The notes under the pieces: generated by a model | Seen by the model: only the letters and a program-made list of their open reading frames with translations | The model's database searches: none | What the model was told of the DNA's origin: nothing | Shown here: piece by piece, positions 39,201 to 51,100 of the stretch | Layout of the letters: each line of letters begins with the position of its first letter | Numbering within the stretch: position 1 is the stretch's first letter | Source: Maylandia zebra | Lineage: Eukaryota > Chordata > Actinopteri > Cichliformes > Cichlidae | DNA: 64,000 nt | Reading direction: 5' to 3' | Assembly (NCBI RefSeq): GCF_041146795.1 | Contig: NC_135172.1 | Span: 39,944,123-40,008,122, forward strand | Position numbers and translations under genes: made by a program

Positions 39201-39814
39201 GTACTTCCTGCTTGTCAGAAAAACTATTAAAACTCTTCTTCTTCTGTTTTTTCTGCTGTAGGATTTTGGACAGGCCTTATGGTTTGCGTGTTCGTGCAGT
39301 CGATCTTTTTCATCACATTTTTGTGCAAACTCGATTGGAAGAAGGCTGCTGAAGAGGTGCGCACCTGCATCTATTGACAGTTTATCACACTTTCATTCAT
39401 CAAAGCATGTCATTAACTGTTGTGTCTGATCAGGCTGAAGTGCGAGCGGGAGTCCGCATCAAAGAAGAAAAAGACACGATCAAGATGGAAAATAGAGGTG
39501 AGTGGGCAAACTGGCTGAAACATCCCATTATTACAGTGTCTTATTCATGCTTCTCTTTCCAAACCCTAGACTCTAATCACATCCAGACCCCAATCAGTAC
39601 TATTGGATCCAGTGGTGAGAGCGCCGGGGTGGACCACGTATACATGGAGGTGCAAATACCAGAAGAGAGTCAAACCACCAACACCACTACAGTGGGAGAT
39701 GTTCTGTCAGTGTCACAGCTGGTGTTACGGCGCGGCCTGGCGATACTCATCATGATCCTCATCCTCGCTGCTGGAGTCATTACCAACACCGTCCTCACCC
39801 CGCTGCTCAAATGA
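30250..39814 (+). CDS. slc47a1-like: MATE family cation/H+ antiporter, gene 3 of 3 (complete)
   Basis: Complete SLC47A gene of 586 residues. Exons, all GT-AG: 30250-30432, 31005-31106, 31196-31264, 31487-31635, 33673-33715, 34534-34578, 34686-34783, 35863-35960, 36386-36567, 36650-36758, 37922-37997, 38307-38376, 38470-38602, 39262-39356, 39434-39497 and 39570-39814. The start [11 protein letters not shown] matches gene 2 exon 1; a longer open frame upstream of it has no support. Conserved residues: [13 protein letters not shown] (Glu273, Glu278), SYELT (Glu300), and FLHLGD with Asp for Glu389. Compared with gene 2 the ELGAQSI string reads ELGAHLI. Exon 1 is three codons longer than in gene 2. 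Intron 4 holds a Tigger element with a Penelope-like insert. Function as for gene 2, probably with a different substrate range or tissue pattern (inference). Confidence 0.96.
30889..31762 (+). repeat. Near-identical block shared with gene 2 (exons 2-4)
   Basis: Partner of 12,549-13,423. The match ends abruptly where the Tigger element begins. Past the transposon the paralogy to gene 2 resumes (ATGCAGTAATC at about 33,125) but at clearly lower identity. Confidence 0.85.
32384..33060 (-). mobile_element. Penelope-like retroelement fragment
   Basis: A 5'-truncated copy on the - strand, flanked by the 12-bp direct repeat GTGTAGTGACGG (32,372-32,383 and 33,049-33,060). It encodes only the C-terminal endonuclease part, and its 3' tail (about 32,384-32,640) is of the kind found at Penelope/Neptune-type ends in fish. 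Confidence 0.8.
32647..33012 (-). pseudogene. GIY-YIG endonuclease domain of a Penelope-like element
   Basis: A 121-codon frame with the GIY-YIG signature: MVYAVQC, then LYIGET, then a His-containing block ([13 protein letters not shown]), a conserved Arg/Glu pair ([16 protein letters not shown]) and [10 protein letters not shown]. In complete elements this domain follows a reverse transcriptase and makes the nick that primes integration. The reverse transcriptase is absent here, so the piece is a dead fragment, though the domain itself has no stop. It lies antisense inside an intron of MATE gene 3. Confidence 0.82.
34050..34197 (+). repeat. SINE tail-like fragment in intron 5 of gene 3
   Basis: The string AAAAGCACTTTGAGTGCTC followed by AGAAAAGCACTTTATAAGAA and CATTCACCATTTA resembles the 3' part of tRNA-derived fish SINEs, such as the one at 29,648. 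The 5' part is not recognisable. Confidence 0.45.
34947..34991. repeat. Interlocked inverted repeats
   Basis: AAATGCAGGACAC (34,947-34,959) pairs with GTGTCCTGCATTT (34,969-34,981). CACAAGGATC (34,957-34,966) pairs with GATCCTTGTG (34,982-34,991). The two stems overlap in the order A-B-A'-B'. Confidence 0.9.
36915..37290. repeat. Composite fish interspersed repeats in intron 10 of gene 3
   Basis: Contains CACAGGGCCAACTCAGAGATAG and GGGAGGAAGCTCGAGTACC, pieces of the same high-copy family as 14,600-14,925. A second fish repeat follows, with the words GATACCCATCCTGACACAG and GAACCAGTGACCTTTTGC. Confidence 0.5.
37473..37506 (-). repeat. G-quadruplex-type tract in intron 10 of gene 3
   Basis: Six runs of C (lengths 6, 4, 4, 5, 5, 5) are separated by single A on the + strand. 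The - strand therefore has six G-runs with one-base loops, a very strong G-quadruplex pattern on the template strand of the gene. Confidence 0.9.
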
Positions 39815-40359
39815 TGTAATGGGTTAAATGTATTGTTGTGTATATACATACACGCTTAGTATATTTAGTGTGCACACAAAAAATACCACTTTTTATTTTA
39901 TTTGCCTTAATCAACATATCACAAAAAGATATCAGAAATACCAAAAGAAAATTAAAGAATTTAATTTAATTTAGCTATCTCTTCTGTCTAATTATGTGTC
40001 TTTTACAGAAACTATGTATGAAATAGCATATTTATTTATAGCTAATAGCTAATAATAGTTGTATTTCTGATTTCATATAAGGTTTTTTTTAGTGTTTATT
40101 AATGTTTGCTAATTATATGTTTTAAATAAAGATTAGATTCACATTCAGATACATATCAGCCCATGCAATAAATGACATCTTCTCAGACAGTTTCATCAAA
40201 CAACCAGTACTGTTAATTATCAATGTCCATAATAGCAAATCTAGCACAGTTCGACTCTGAAGTCAGGTTTTTTACCCATCTAATCTTGGTGGCTGTTTCT
40301 GTGCCTCCCTCTGCTAACCCCACATGTGACATTATCCACTCTGTCATAGCCAATTCAAT
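39815..40359 (+). other. Gene 3 3' UTR and flank
   Basis: Non-coding. It matches the gene 2 flank from about 19,850, skipping the hAT insertion, so about 1 kb of the 3' UTR present in gene 2 is missing. A poly(A) signal is at 40,125. Confidence 0.55.
40125..40130 (+). promoter_or_regulatory. Poly(A) signal, MATE gene 3
   Basis: AATAAA about 310 bases after the stop codon, the first good signal downstream of gene 3. Confidence 0.5.
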
Positions 40360-41125
40360 TCAAATTCTTTATTGTCCCACAGGGTGAAATTAGTTTAGCA
40401 GGCAAAATAAAAGTAAACAAAACAATAATATAAAATAATAATGACAATAATAGTAATAGAAAGTCACAGGATGGTCATTTGCCACTAAGGAGATGGGATG
40501 CAGTAGGGATAAAAGAAACCTGGAGTCTTGGTCTTCCTCAAAGGTACTCAAAAACGGCGCCCAGAAGGCAACAACTCAAACTCACTGTGAAGTGGATGGT
40601 TCAAACAATTAACAATAGAATGAGCCTTCCTAAGCACATTTTTGTTGTAAATAGCCAAAAGTCCATCTTGCCAGCGCCCTGAAATTTTGCTAGTAGTTTT
40701 TACCAGAAGTCCCAATTTATTCTTATTCTTCACCGTCAGGTTACCAAACCAGGCAGCGAAAAGACATCATTCAATAAAACTACAAAACAAAGACAACATC
40801 TCAGATGAGACATTAAAGGATCTCATTTTCCTTAAAAAGAACAGTCTTTGTTGGACTTTTTTAGTAGTGGCATCAGATTGAAATGCAGCTGGATGCCTCT
40901 CTTGTGTCCTGGATTGTTGACTTCCGCCACTGCACAGAGACCTGTCATCTTCAGAGGTTTTCTGATGACTCTGCAGTGGTTGGATGGATCAGTGTGGGTG
41001 TTGAGAGAGAGTACCGGGCTGTGGTTGACTCCTTTGTCAATGCGGTGCGAGCACAATCATCTTGATTGTGGACTTTAGGACGAGCAGGAAACCTGCGTCC
41101 CCTGCTTCAATCCATTGCCACATAC
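40360..41125 (-). mobile_element. LINE fragment with 5' inversion
   Basis: On the - strand, about 40,548-40,860 encodes the C-terminal end of a non-LTR reverse transcriptase protein (QQRLFFLRKMRSF, WFGNLTVKNKNKL, HPLHSEFELLPSGRRF), with one internal stop. Directly next to it, about 40,880-41,125 encodes on the + strand a piece of the reverse transcriptase that should lie upstream (CHLQRFSDDSAVVG, then a VDSFV region). The two halves face opposite ways and meet near 40,870. The element is dead. Confidence 0.78.
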
Positions 41126-41271
41126 CTAGTTTCAGGGACTAAGATGCACGGAGAGGAATGGAGAATTTGCAATTTGAGAAATGAGACCCAATAAAAACTA
41201 AATGTGGAAGACGATAACAAATCACAGCACAGTGTGGTGCATGACCTTAATCATGTGATTTAGCATGTTTT

Positions 41272-41700
41272 GGTTTTCTTGTTAGCTCACAAAATTTGTG
41301 GCATTGTTCCTCCTGATGACTGTTCAAATAAGCCAACTGACCTGACATAACTCATTTCCAAGACAAGCGGCTTGTCCACTCGAGGGCTGGCAGCAGGAGT
41401 CAGCCAACATCCTGTTATACAAGAGGCATATAAGAGGTCAATAGAGTCACATCCTGAGCTGAGGTCCAGAAAGACAGTGGGAGTTTGAGTGCATAATACA
41501 GTTTTTACTATAAGTTTTTTGTGTTCACAGAAGGAAAGAAATCCAGGGAAGCCTTGAAATATTGTCATTTACCCTCTCTAACACTCTGTTTCTGATGAAG
41601 CTGGACGATAGAGATGATCAAGAAAACTAGTGGTGAAGCAACAAAGACAAGTGATACACCCTTGTGGTTAGGAGCGGAGCAAGATCCCCTTTCCCCTTAG
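41272..41700. other. Duplicated MATE downstream flank behind gene 3
   Basis: Matches the flank of gene 2: GGCATTGTTCCTCCTGATGAC equals about 22,513 onward, and CTGATGAAGCTGGACGATAG equals 24,275 onward. It shows the empty site for the retroposed segment at 24,319. Confidence 0.65.
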
Positions 41701-43479
41701 TGGGGTGGGTCACCTTCTCCACAGAGCCTGATTCCACCCAGTAATTCTTCCTCCCAGAGGAAGCATTTGCTTTGCAGGACCTCACGGTCACTGAACAGAA
41801 AGACTCCCAATTAGGAGTTTTCAGAGCAGAGACACTGTAAACGCCCCTAGAGAGTTATTGCATGTTTGGTTGTGTAATTAGTTATAGCAATGACAAATGA
41901 CTAGAAAACAAAACATTTAGTTTTATAGACTTTATGACACTTTTTGCTGCCACTGAAGATGGAAAAATAAAAACCTAATTCAAGCAAAAAAAAGTGCTCT
42001 TACTCAAGTACAGCAGACTGAGGAGGAACACCACCTGGTGAGTAAAACAGCTGTGATCTGTCCTTTTTGAAATTCAGTTTTGGGTAGGAAGTCAGTCACA
42101 ATGTGGATTAATCTGCTGTTTACCACCCGTCTGTCTGTTAAAGATTATTTAAGATAATTTTATAGTTTGAATAAGCTTTGTAGCAGTACTCTGTTTATGT
42201 TATTCACTGCTTTCTCGTCTGTCCAGATAAACCAATATCTGACACTAGAGTACAGTCTGATCTATATACTTACCCAAACATCACCATTTATCTTTGCAAA
42301 ACCATATTCACTGTTTACTGACACCATACAATAAGCATTGGTGCTTTAGAACACCCTGCTGGTTATATGTGGTTATGTCACTTGTTCTGTGGTTTTACAG
42401 TTGAAGTAATGGAACGTTTTCTGGGTTATTACTTAATTAAGGAATAATTAAACCTGACAGGCAGTTTAAGGCGAATACTGTCAAGCATCCACTCCTTGCA
42501 CCCACCACATCATCCCTGCTCTAACGTTTTTTTCTCCCTCATGCTTGTCATACTTGCAGATGTCAGTAAAGTTGTATCGGCTACATGTGTCAGCATCTAG
42601 CTACAGAAGCACAGCTGGTAACTTTTTTTGAAGTTTCGAGTAATTTTGGATACAGTGTTTCAAACACTGTATCCAAACACAAGAGAAAAGTCACACATGA
42701 AGTTTGTTACACAAAATGCATATCGTACTCCAGCACCAGAGTAAAGGGTGTGAGAGCACTGGCTTGAAATAGAGGAAATAGGTGAATTAAAACTGAAAGT
42801 TTTATCTGTCATGTTTTAGAGAGTAAAAATGGACTGAAATGCAGAGACATTGGAAGCAGAGTATAATGAGCCATTTATTTTGGCTGATTAAATAGAGTTA
42901 GCAATGTGGTGCACAAAGTTCAGGATTTCAGAGGGAGGGTATGCACTTTTCATGCTTGCAGTTTCTGCATCTGAGCCTGAATCAAGATTTTTACCAATGA
43001 CAGACCTCTCAGCTGGAGTCAAGGAGCAGTACTTCAGCATTACTACAGCTGTCTTGGCTCTCTGCACAGACTCACTGTGTCCTTTTTAAATATAATGGCA
43101 TGCCACTGTGGTCGAGGTTCTGCAGCAGGTAATCTGAGATCATTGTACATCAAGTGCATCATTTAAAAGCAGTAAGGCTGCAGCTTCATGGATTATTGCA
43201 GTTCACTAATTTTCTTGTTATTGCTAATCTGGTTAATGCAGATTAATGGCTTCACAAGTTAACACACATAGCAAACAAGGTGATTGTTGCAAGCATCAGT
43301 TTATGCTGCCTCCAAAGACTTAGCCGGCTTTCCTAGACTGAAAGAGAGAGGGCTGTTCAGAGACTCCGTATTAATTACGATAGTGCCAGTGATCCATGCA
43401 GATGTTGTTACTGTCTGTATATGGTTTCCTCATGCATTCAGCAGACTAAACTTTGCCCTCAGTAATATTTGGACAACTA
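41701..43479. other. Intergenic, no gene recognised
   Basis: AT-rich sequence without a supportable gene. A perfect palindrome with 16-bp arms and a one-base centre lies at 42,645-42,677. If the choline-transporter pseudogene downstream once had its first exon here, I could not identify it. Confidence 0.4.
42645..42677. repeat. Perfect palindrome, 16-bp arms
   Basis: TTTGGATACAGTGTTT (42,645-42,660), a single C, then its exact reverse complement (42,662-42,677). Confidence 0.95.
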
Positions 43480-44251
43480 CAGTGGGATGCAAAAGTTTGG
43501 GCAACCTTGTTAATAGTCATTGTTTCCCTGTATAAATCGTTGGCTGTTACAATAAAAAATGTCAGTTAAATGTATAGGAGACACACACAGTGATATTTGA
43601 GAAGTGAAATGAAGTTTATTGGGTTTACAGAAAGTGTGCAATAATTGTTCAAACAAAATCAGGCAGGTGCATAAATTTGGGCACTACAAAAAATAAATGA
43701 AATCAATATTTAGTAGATCCACCTTTAGCAGAAATAACAGCCTCTAAACGCTTCCTGTAGGTTCCAATGAGAGTCTGGATTGTGGTTGAAGGCATTTTGG
43801 ACCATTCCTCTTTACAAAACATCTCTAGTTCATTCAGGTTTGATGGCTTCAGAGCATGGACAGCTCTCTTTAACTCACACCACAGATTTTCAATAATATT
43901 CAGGTCTGGGGACTGAGATGGCCATGTTGTACTTGTTCCTCTGCATGAATGCCTTAGTGGATTTTTTGATTTTGTTGTCTTGTTGAAAGATCCAGCCCCG
44001 GTGCAGCTTCCGCTTTGCACAGTGACTCCATCAGCTGGAAGATGATGTTGTAGGTCTTTGGTGCCGGTCTGTGGGTTGACTGACTGTTCTCACCATTCGT
44101 CGCTTCTGTCTATCCGAGATTTTTCTTGGCCTGACACTTCGAACCTTAACTTGAACTGAGCCTGTGGTCTCCCATTTTCTCAACATGTTCCTAACTGTGG
44201 AAACAGACAGCTGAAATCTCTGAGACAGCTTTCTGTATCCTTCCCCTAAAC

Positions 44252-45413
44252 CAGACCTTCCCAAAGTGTGGGGCCCGCCCCCTAGGGGGGGCGTAGAGCC
44301 ATTGCAGGGGGGGGGGGCGCAGTATGAAAAGGGGGAAAAAAAAACAATGCTTCGACACTGCTAGCACGGGCACCCACACAAATGCAAAGCAGGAGATGAA
44401 GCATAGCTGAATATGTTTCCAAACCAACTTCATTCTAAGCCAAAGACTAGAAAATATGGTGAGGCATATCTTCCCTTTGGCTTCACCTGCACAAGTGCTG
44501 AGGTAGGTCTCCCCTGCAGAATTGGTTTTCCCTTCGTCAGGAGCAACGCTGGGCTGTTTAAATTACGGACAGTATCCCACATTCTTGATTTTTAGTTCAC
44601 AAACACTTCTTGTAATGACTAACTACTCCTGACATTTTGGAGATGTTAGATCTTTAATATACAGTAAAGTTACAGTGGGACACAAATAATATCAGGCTGA
44701 TCCTGCCACGATTTGTTTCCCCGGTTCAAATCATGGACAAACAGTATCCCACAGCTGTTTATTTTTTAAAACCCATTTTGCACAGAGAGGCATTTTTTGA
44801 AAAATGTATTGATAGCAATGTTGAATATTATTAAACAGGAGAAAAAAAACAACTACATGTAAAATAATTACACCGTGACGCCTCTGCCTTTGTAAATGGA
44901 GGGACAGTAACTGCATGTTTATATGTAAGCATGTAAAACCTGCAGATAGATTAACAGTATTTTGTCTCTGACTATCTGCCATTCTGCAATTCATCTCATG
45001 TAAACAATAACGTGGCGCACAGCGTGACATGAAAAAAGGCACATACCTTTGACGTTGCGTGATGAACTCTGTATTCCTGTCCACACATAAACGCAAAAAA
45101 GGAGTTTTAAAAAATCTCCATTTTCGGTGATTCAAAACGCCGTTTACGTGTGGACGAAACAGCTGCGTGTTCAAAAATACCCGTGTAGGTGCGGACGTAG
45201 CGTAAAAGAGTTAGTAGTTTATTTTCTTACTACCTGTAATTTATTGCAGATTACTTCTATTTGCTTAATTGGTTACTAAATGTTTGAGGTGTGAAATAAA
45301 CCGCAATGGAGCAAAATATGGGCGTGTGTGGTTGGAGGATGTGTTTGTGCATGCGTGTGCGCGGGGGGGGATTTTTCTTGGGGGGCCTAGCAAAAACAGT
45401 TTGGGAACCACTG
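44252..45413. mobile_element. Non-autonomous hAT element A (1162 bp)
   Basis: Termini CAGACCTTCCCAAAGTGT and, reverse-complemented, CAGTGGTTCCCAAACTGT. Flanked by the 8-bp repeat CCCTAAAC (44,244-44,251 and 45,414-45,421). G-rich runs follow each end. No transposase frame; the 177-codon frame starting at 45,269 crosses the right junction and is not a gene. Confidence 0.92.
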
Positions 45414-45581
45414 CCCTAAACCATGATGGTGAACAATCTTTGTCTTCAGGTCATTTGAGAGTTGTTTTGAGACCCCCATGTCGCTACTCTTCAGAGGAAA
45501 TTAAAAAAGGAGGGAAACTTACAATTGACCTCCTTAAATACTCTTCCTCATTATTGGATTCACCTGTGTATGTAGGTCAGG

Positions 45582-47758
45582 CAAGGGTGTGGATTTGGTT
45601 TTGGCATTGGTGGGGACGGATGATTCAACCACCGAACTCTGCCCTGTTTCTTTTTTTTCCTTTTCGTTTTTGCTTCTTAATAAAAAGAGGAGAAATATAC
45701 TTGCCTACATATGCTATTCTACATGCTTTTAAACCATTTAAAATCACAATTCATAGTTTTATATGTGAATTACATAATGTTAAATTACTATTAAACAAAT
45801 GACTGACTAAGTATTTTAGGCTTTAGTTTACTTCAGCCATAATCCATATAAACCAGGTATCATACAAAAATATAAATAGCTTCAAATACAGTCATGACAA
45901 TAAAAGAATATGACTTTAAGGACTTAACAACATTACTTCAGTTATAGTACACTGAAGTAATGTGTACTATAACTATACTGCCCCGATCAGATCAGTGAGC
46001 TGAGATTTTCTATTCTAAACATGAACTACTGTTACAGCTACTGGTGCCCCACACAACAACTCAATGTCCACTATGTGAAGGAGCCAAACACATGCCTGCT
46101 CCTCTCGTTAACTGAGATAAACTGCTGGCATATTTGTTTTACATCTATACCGTCCAGTCTCTCCTGGTGGACATACAGCAGCATTGTTTAAACTCATTTG
46201 AGTCATTGTTAACCTTACCTATCTTTGTAGTCTTCTGAGAGCACTGACACTTCTTTCAGCCTCAGTGCATGCGTTTTATCCTCAGATTAAAATTATTATT
46301 CTGTGCTTGATGTGCCTCACCTTTGGCCCTGGCTCTTCCCCTCTGACTGCACTAGGACATATTGCCACCTGATAAAATAACACATGGATTCGTGCCATAT
46401 AAAAAGTGAGACGTGTCAATTCAGATTCTTTGTCAAATATACACTAATGAATCAATTTACATCAGCAGCCTAACAACTGTCATGATAATAAATACTAGTT
46501 AATCTATAGCACCAAATCATCAGTCAGTCACCAGTGACCTTGCCTCTTCACCTCTGTCCGAGCTACAACATGGCAGAGCTGCCTCTGTCACCTGATGAAT
46601 AACAGTGAGACATTCCACATACATGTAGTCACACATGTGCTTCAAATACAGTAATGAACCATCAAGTCATCATCCAATTTCACCTGTGATCTTGTGTCAC
46701 CATTACTCTCTGAGCTTTGTGTTGGTTCTTCTGTCACCTGACAAATAGGACATACATGACAATAAGAATAAAATGTGGAGCTGCTTCAGTGTTTCTGTCA
46801 ATTTGTGCAGATCTTGACTCATCAGTGATGGGTGAGTGCATTTTTAAAACAATTTGTGCAAACTGCACTACAAGGTGGAATATTTGCAAAATCATCACTA
46901 CCTCGTGACATTTTGTCTAAAAAATTAACCCTATGAATATGTCAGTACCATTAGGATGAAATTATTGTGTCACCAACATTTTAATGTTAGACATATAATT
47001 TTAACAGCCTCTGTAACCCAATATCCGGGCTTGCTCGAGGCTGCAGTTTTCTCTGACAGTTTCAATCAAAAATAGAAATGCTGCTCTGAGACTGAGAGAA
47101 CTAATAGTGTAATAGTTGTGCAGTTAGTTTCCAAAACACATTATTCGTGGTTACATACAATTTGGTGGTTGTTGAAATTTTGTGAGGTTTCACCAGAGAT
47201 TCTGGCATTTCGGGCAAAAAAATTTATATTAAAAAATCGATTCAGGATTTTAATGAATCGATTTCACGTTATCCAAGCCAGAATCGATTTTAATCAATAA
47301 ATCGATTATAAAAACCCACCCCTAACTAACAGGGCCAAAGCCTACATAGCCTGTAACGTTATTATGACGGACACATTTTATGAGTTAATTTGGCTTTAAG
47401 TGACTTGCAAGTTTCTATGAAAAATACTGATATCCAGGTTCTTCCTTTTTGCTGCCATCCTCCTCTCCTCCTCGCAGCGCAGGTTTGCCGCTGCTAAAAC
47501 TAAACAGAGCTCCCTGAAAGGCACAGCCAATCACATTGGCCGTATTTGTCACATGAGGTAGCACTCCAGTAGAGAACGTAATTTAACTCTTTCTGCACCG
47601 CTGGGTGAATGAGACGTTGACAGCTCGTTTTTTTTTTCTTTCTATCGGGTTTGATTTTCTTTACTCGAATAGATCAAATTATTGGTGGGGACAACTCAAT
47701 AATCGCTGAATATTGGTGGGGACATGTCCCTTCCGTCCATGCCAAATCTACGCCCTTG
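45582..47758. mobile_element. Non-autonomous hAT-like element B (2177 bp)
   Basis: Termini CAAGGGTGTGGATTTGG and, reverse-complemented, CAAGGGCGTAGATTTGG. Flanked by the perfect 8-bp repeat AGGTCAGG (45,574-45,581 and 47,759-47,766). Next to both ends is the shared word ATTGGTGGGGAC (in inverted orientation). No transposase is visible in 2.2 kb. Interlocked inverted repeats lie at 45,931-45,974. The termini start with CAAGGG rather than the usual CAG of hAT elements, so class membership rests on the 8-bp duplication. Confidence 0.85.
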
Positions 47759-48137
47759 AGGTCAGGGGTCACTGAGCTTACCAAGCCAATTTGAGTTCCA
47801 ATAATTAGTTCTAAAGGTTTTGGAATCAATAAAATGACAACAGTGCCCAAATTTATGCACCTGCCTGATTTTGTTTAAACAATTATTGCACACTTTCTGT
47901 AAATCCAATAAACTTCATTTCACTTCTCAAATATCACTGTGTGTGTGTATCCTATATGATATATTTAACTGACACTTTTTATTGTAACAAACAACGATTT
48001 ATACAGGGAAACAATGACTATTAACAAGGTTGCCCAAACTTTTGCATCCCACTGTATATGCTCACACTTGCGACTGTGCTCGTCTTGCACAAGAACCCAC
48101 ACTACTATAAACTTGTGTTTTTGTCCTCCTTTTGCAG

Positions 48138-51100
48138 CTACGTGGGTCAGAGGAGGATTTATCCTGGGTGTGGCCGAGGGTGTACACTCCCAACATGGGT
48201 TTAATATGGGCTCTCATGCCTTTACAGTATTCAGTGTCCTTCATATTAGGTAAGACCACTCATGTGCCATTGTGATGCGCACTTCCTAATCATATCAGAC
48301 ATGTCAGCACATTGTTTCTGTGTAGCTTAGCGTAATCCAAATCACATAGTTCAAACAGTATCTCATCCACTAAGGCGGTCTTTTCATTGCCAAACCATTG
48401 AGGGAGAGAAAATACATCACTATGATGGACCCGTTCCAGATAAAGTATAGAAAATTACTGAGCGGTGCTCTTGTAGTGCCATGTCTGCTGGTCGACGTCC
48501 TGTGGGTGTCGTGTACTCTGCTTGGCTTAGGTAAACATGCATGCTTAGCATCTAACAAACTATTTAGCTTAGCCTTATGCAACATTTAAAAGATTGTGCT
48601 TATTGTTTTTTTCTAACAGGTGCAACTATGAGCGTGATACTGGACTTACCTTATGGCTACTCTATTTGGATCTCTGCAGCTGTGGCCACACTTTGTTGGG
48701 AGGCCTTTATTCAGTGGCCTACACCGACATCATCCAGCTGTCTGTGGCTTTCCTCAGTTTAGTGAGTTGCAGTGCTACCAAAGATGTCCTTTATTTGCTA
48801 TAATTCTGCCATCTGCACTACAATATAATTTTTTCAGGCCTTAGGTGTGATCATGTCAATCTGTTTGCAGTGGTGTGTCCCCTTTGCGCTCCTTAATACA
48901 ACATCCGTAAACATCGCTGAGACGGCTTTCAACCACACCTTCCAGGAGCCTTAGGTTGGCACTCTGAATAAGGACAATATCTGGAAGTGGATTGATGACT
49001 TCTTAATGCTGGCAAGCTGAGCATCCATCAGTTTGATTCCTCTTTGTGCAGAGGAAGTTGGGTATGTAATGGTACACCTACAGTAAGGAATGAGATTCTT
49101 CTACAGGCACTGTTACTTAATTTTTTGATTGGACCTTGTATGTTCTTTTATATATGTTAATTCACTGCAGTCATTTTCACTGTAAAGAACGGCTTTTCTG
49201 TCTGCAGGGTGGCAGCAGAGTTTCGTTATACTGAGTGTATCTCACAGAATTTCATCCACATAAATCATACAGTTTTAACACTGGGTATGTGAATTTGGTT
49301 TACATTATAGCTTTAGTTTTTACCTTTCCGTGGGTGGAAATGTCTAGTAATGTGAACCACTTAACACTAATCTATGAATCATTCAAGCATAAAAAGGCAA
49401 CTTAACTCAAGTGATGAACCAGTGTTGCGTCTACACATGAGACAATTTAGAAAAGGACCAATGTTGAACTGCATCTTAAGGCACTTTTTTACTAGAAGCC
49501 TGTCACAAAAACACATCATTTGTTCCCAGTGTGAACACTAGCACTACTGTACTTCTTGTCAGCTGCTTCTTTTGCCCTGTTTAAAATTGTTTAATGGAAA
49601 TTAGCAAGTTCACTGCCTCTAGACATTAAGACTGGATGGCTAACGGCCTCTTTACAAATAGGCACTTCAAGGCATTTTGCATGTATGCAGTATTGTGCAG
49701 AGGTCTTTATTCCTCCTCATTTCTTTATAGGTCATTGCCAAGGTGCCAGACTTTCTTGTATTTTTTAAAGTGGTCTTCAGTCCAGTCCTTGTACCAGACC
49801 ATTTCCAGAGAAATTATTTTTCTTATTTTTTTAAAGCCACTAAATACTGACCTATAAGTAATTCGAGCATAAAGATGTCAAACATAACACAGTTTGACAG
49901 GTATAATATAGTATTTTTTTTTTCAACAAAAAGGTAATTCCCAAAGAGCTATTAACCGAAAACTTGTCTTGGCATGATGTACAGCATGTCCTTAAAAATG
50001 AAACTGGACAAGTGGAGGACACTAGAAGAACTGGCAGGTCTGAAAAAGTATCTGCAGAGAAGGAACAGAATCTTAAAGTCAAGTCCTTCGGTTGGAACAA
50101 AATACAATAAAGAGCTGACAAAGGACCCTGAACTCAACATTAATGAAGTAGTATTGGATATCTTGACAGACATGCACAAAATACAGCCCACATCCAAAGA
50201 AGAGCTTCAAAAAGCCTGGAGAACTGTTTCTGAAGAATACTTAAAGAAATCACAAGAAAACTGCTAAGAATAAAGGAGGAAATACAAAATAAATGATAAC
50301 ATGAGACTTTCAAGCTCATTAGAATTGCACAAACTCTGTTTTTGCCTTATACACTTTATTTCCATGTATGTTTTCCACATTTCAATTAATTGCTGCACAT
50401 ATTTCCAATTTTCTTAGCAAAATATGAAGAAATGAATGCTGGTTCAAGACTTTTGCACACTAGTGTACATTTCAAAAAAGAAAGGGAAGCAGGGAAAGTA
50501 TTTCTGACACAATCAAAGCATTATTCAGCATTCACTTCAGATACACACCCATTTTACATGAAAATTTCTACTTACTGTTTTCCCTACTTTGTCACTAATA
50601 TTTGCCTCATTATTGTCAAAAAACTATTAAATTAAAAATTATACCGAAACCACAGACAAGTAGCAGAGTGAAGTTTGTAAAAGCTGGCAAACTCCCAGTT
50701 TTCAAACAAAACCAAAGCCAATGCAGGCAGATGATAAAGGTTAAACAGTTGATAAGAGGCCATAAGCAGATTTAGGCAGATAGAAGTCGATGGAGATGGG
50801 AAATGTTGGGCAACACTGAGCTGGCTGAAGTTTGCTCTGGGACCGGATTATAACAGCTTGGTTTGTGGTGACTCATTGCTTCATTATCAAGTAATCTATT
50901 AGAATAAATACAGTGCTGTGCAAAAGTCTTGATCCACTGCTCACGTTTTTTACCCCCCATAAAAGGCTGATGGTGTACTGCTGTCGCCCCCTCTGAGCTG
51001 ATGAGCAACATGGATACCCAAGTTTGTGAATGCGATAACTAATTATCAGATTGATAGCATAGGTGTTTCAACTAATAATCTCAGATTAGTTTGAATGTCT

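Larger units (their letters stand above)
43480..48054 (-). mobile_element. Tc1-like element carrying two hAT insertions
   Basis: Inverted termini CAGTGGGATGCAAAAGTTTG at 43,480 and, reverse-complemented, the same word at 48,054, each beside TA. Without the two inserts and their target repeats the element is about 1.22 kb. Transposase relics lie on the - strand: the helix-turn-helix part at about 44,031-44,245 (YRKLSQRFQLSVSTVRNML) and the C-terminal part at 43,703-43,950 (WPSQSPDLNIIENLW). The middle of the catalytic domain is deleted, so it was non-autonomous before the hAT elements landed in it. Confidence 0.9.

Noticed and set aside
44731..45174. 147-codon - strand frame in hAT element A as a transposase
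   Set aside because: No hAT dimerisation or catalytic motif is visible, and the element is too short for an autonomous member.
45269..45802. 177-codon frame
   Set aside because: It crosses the right end of one hAT element, a piece of Tc1 sequence and the left end of another hAT element, so it is a chance frame over three sequences.
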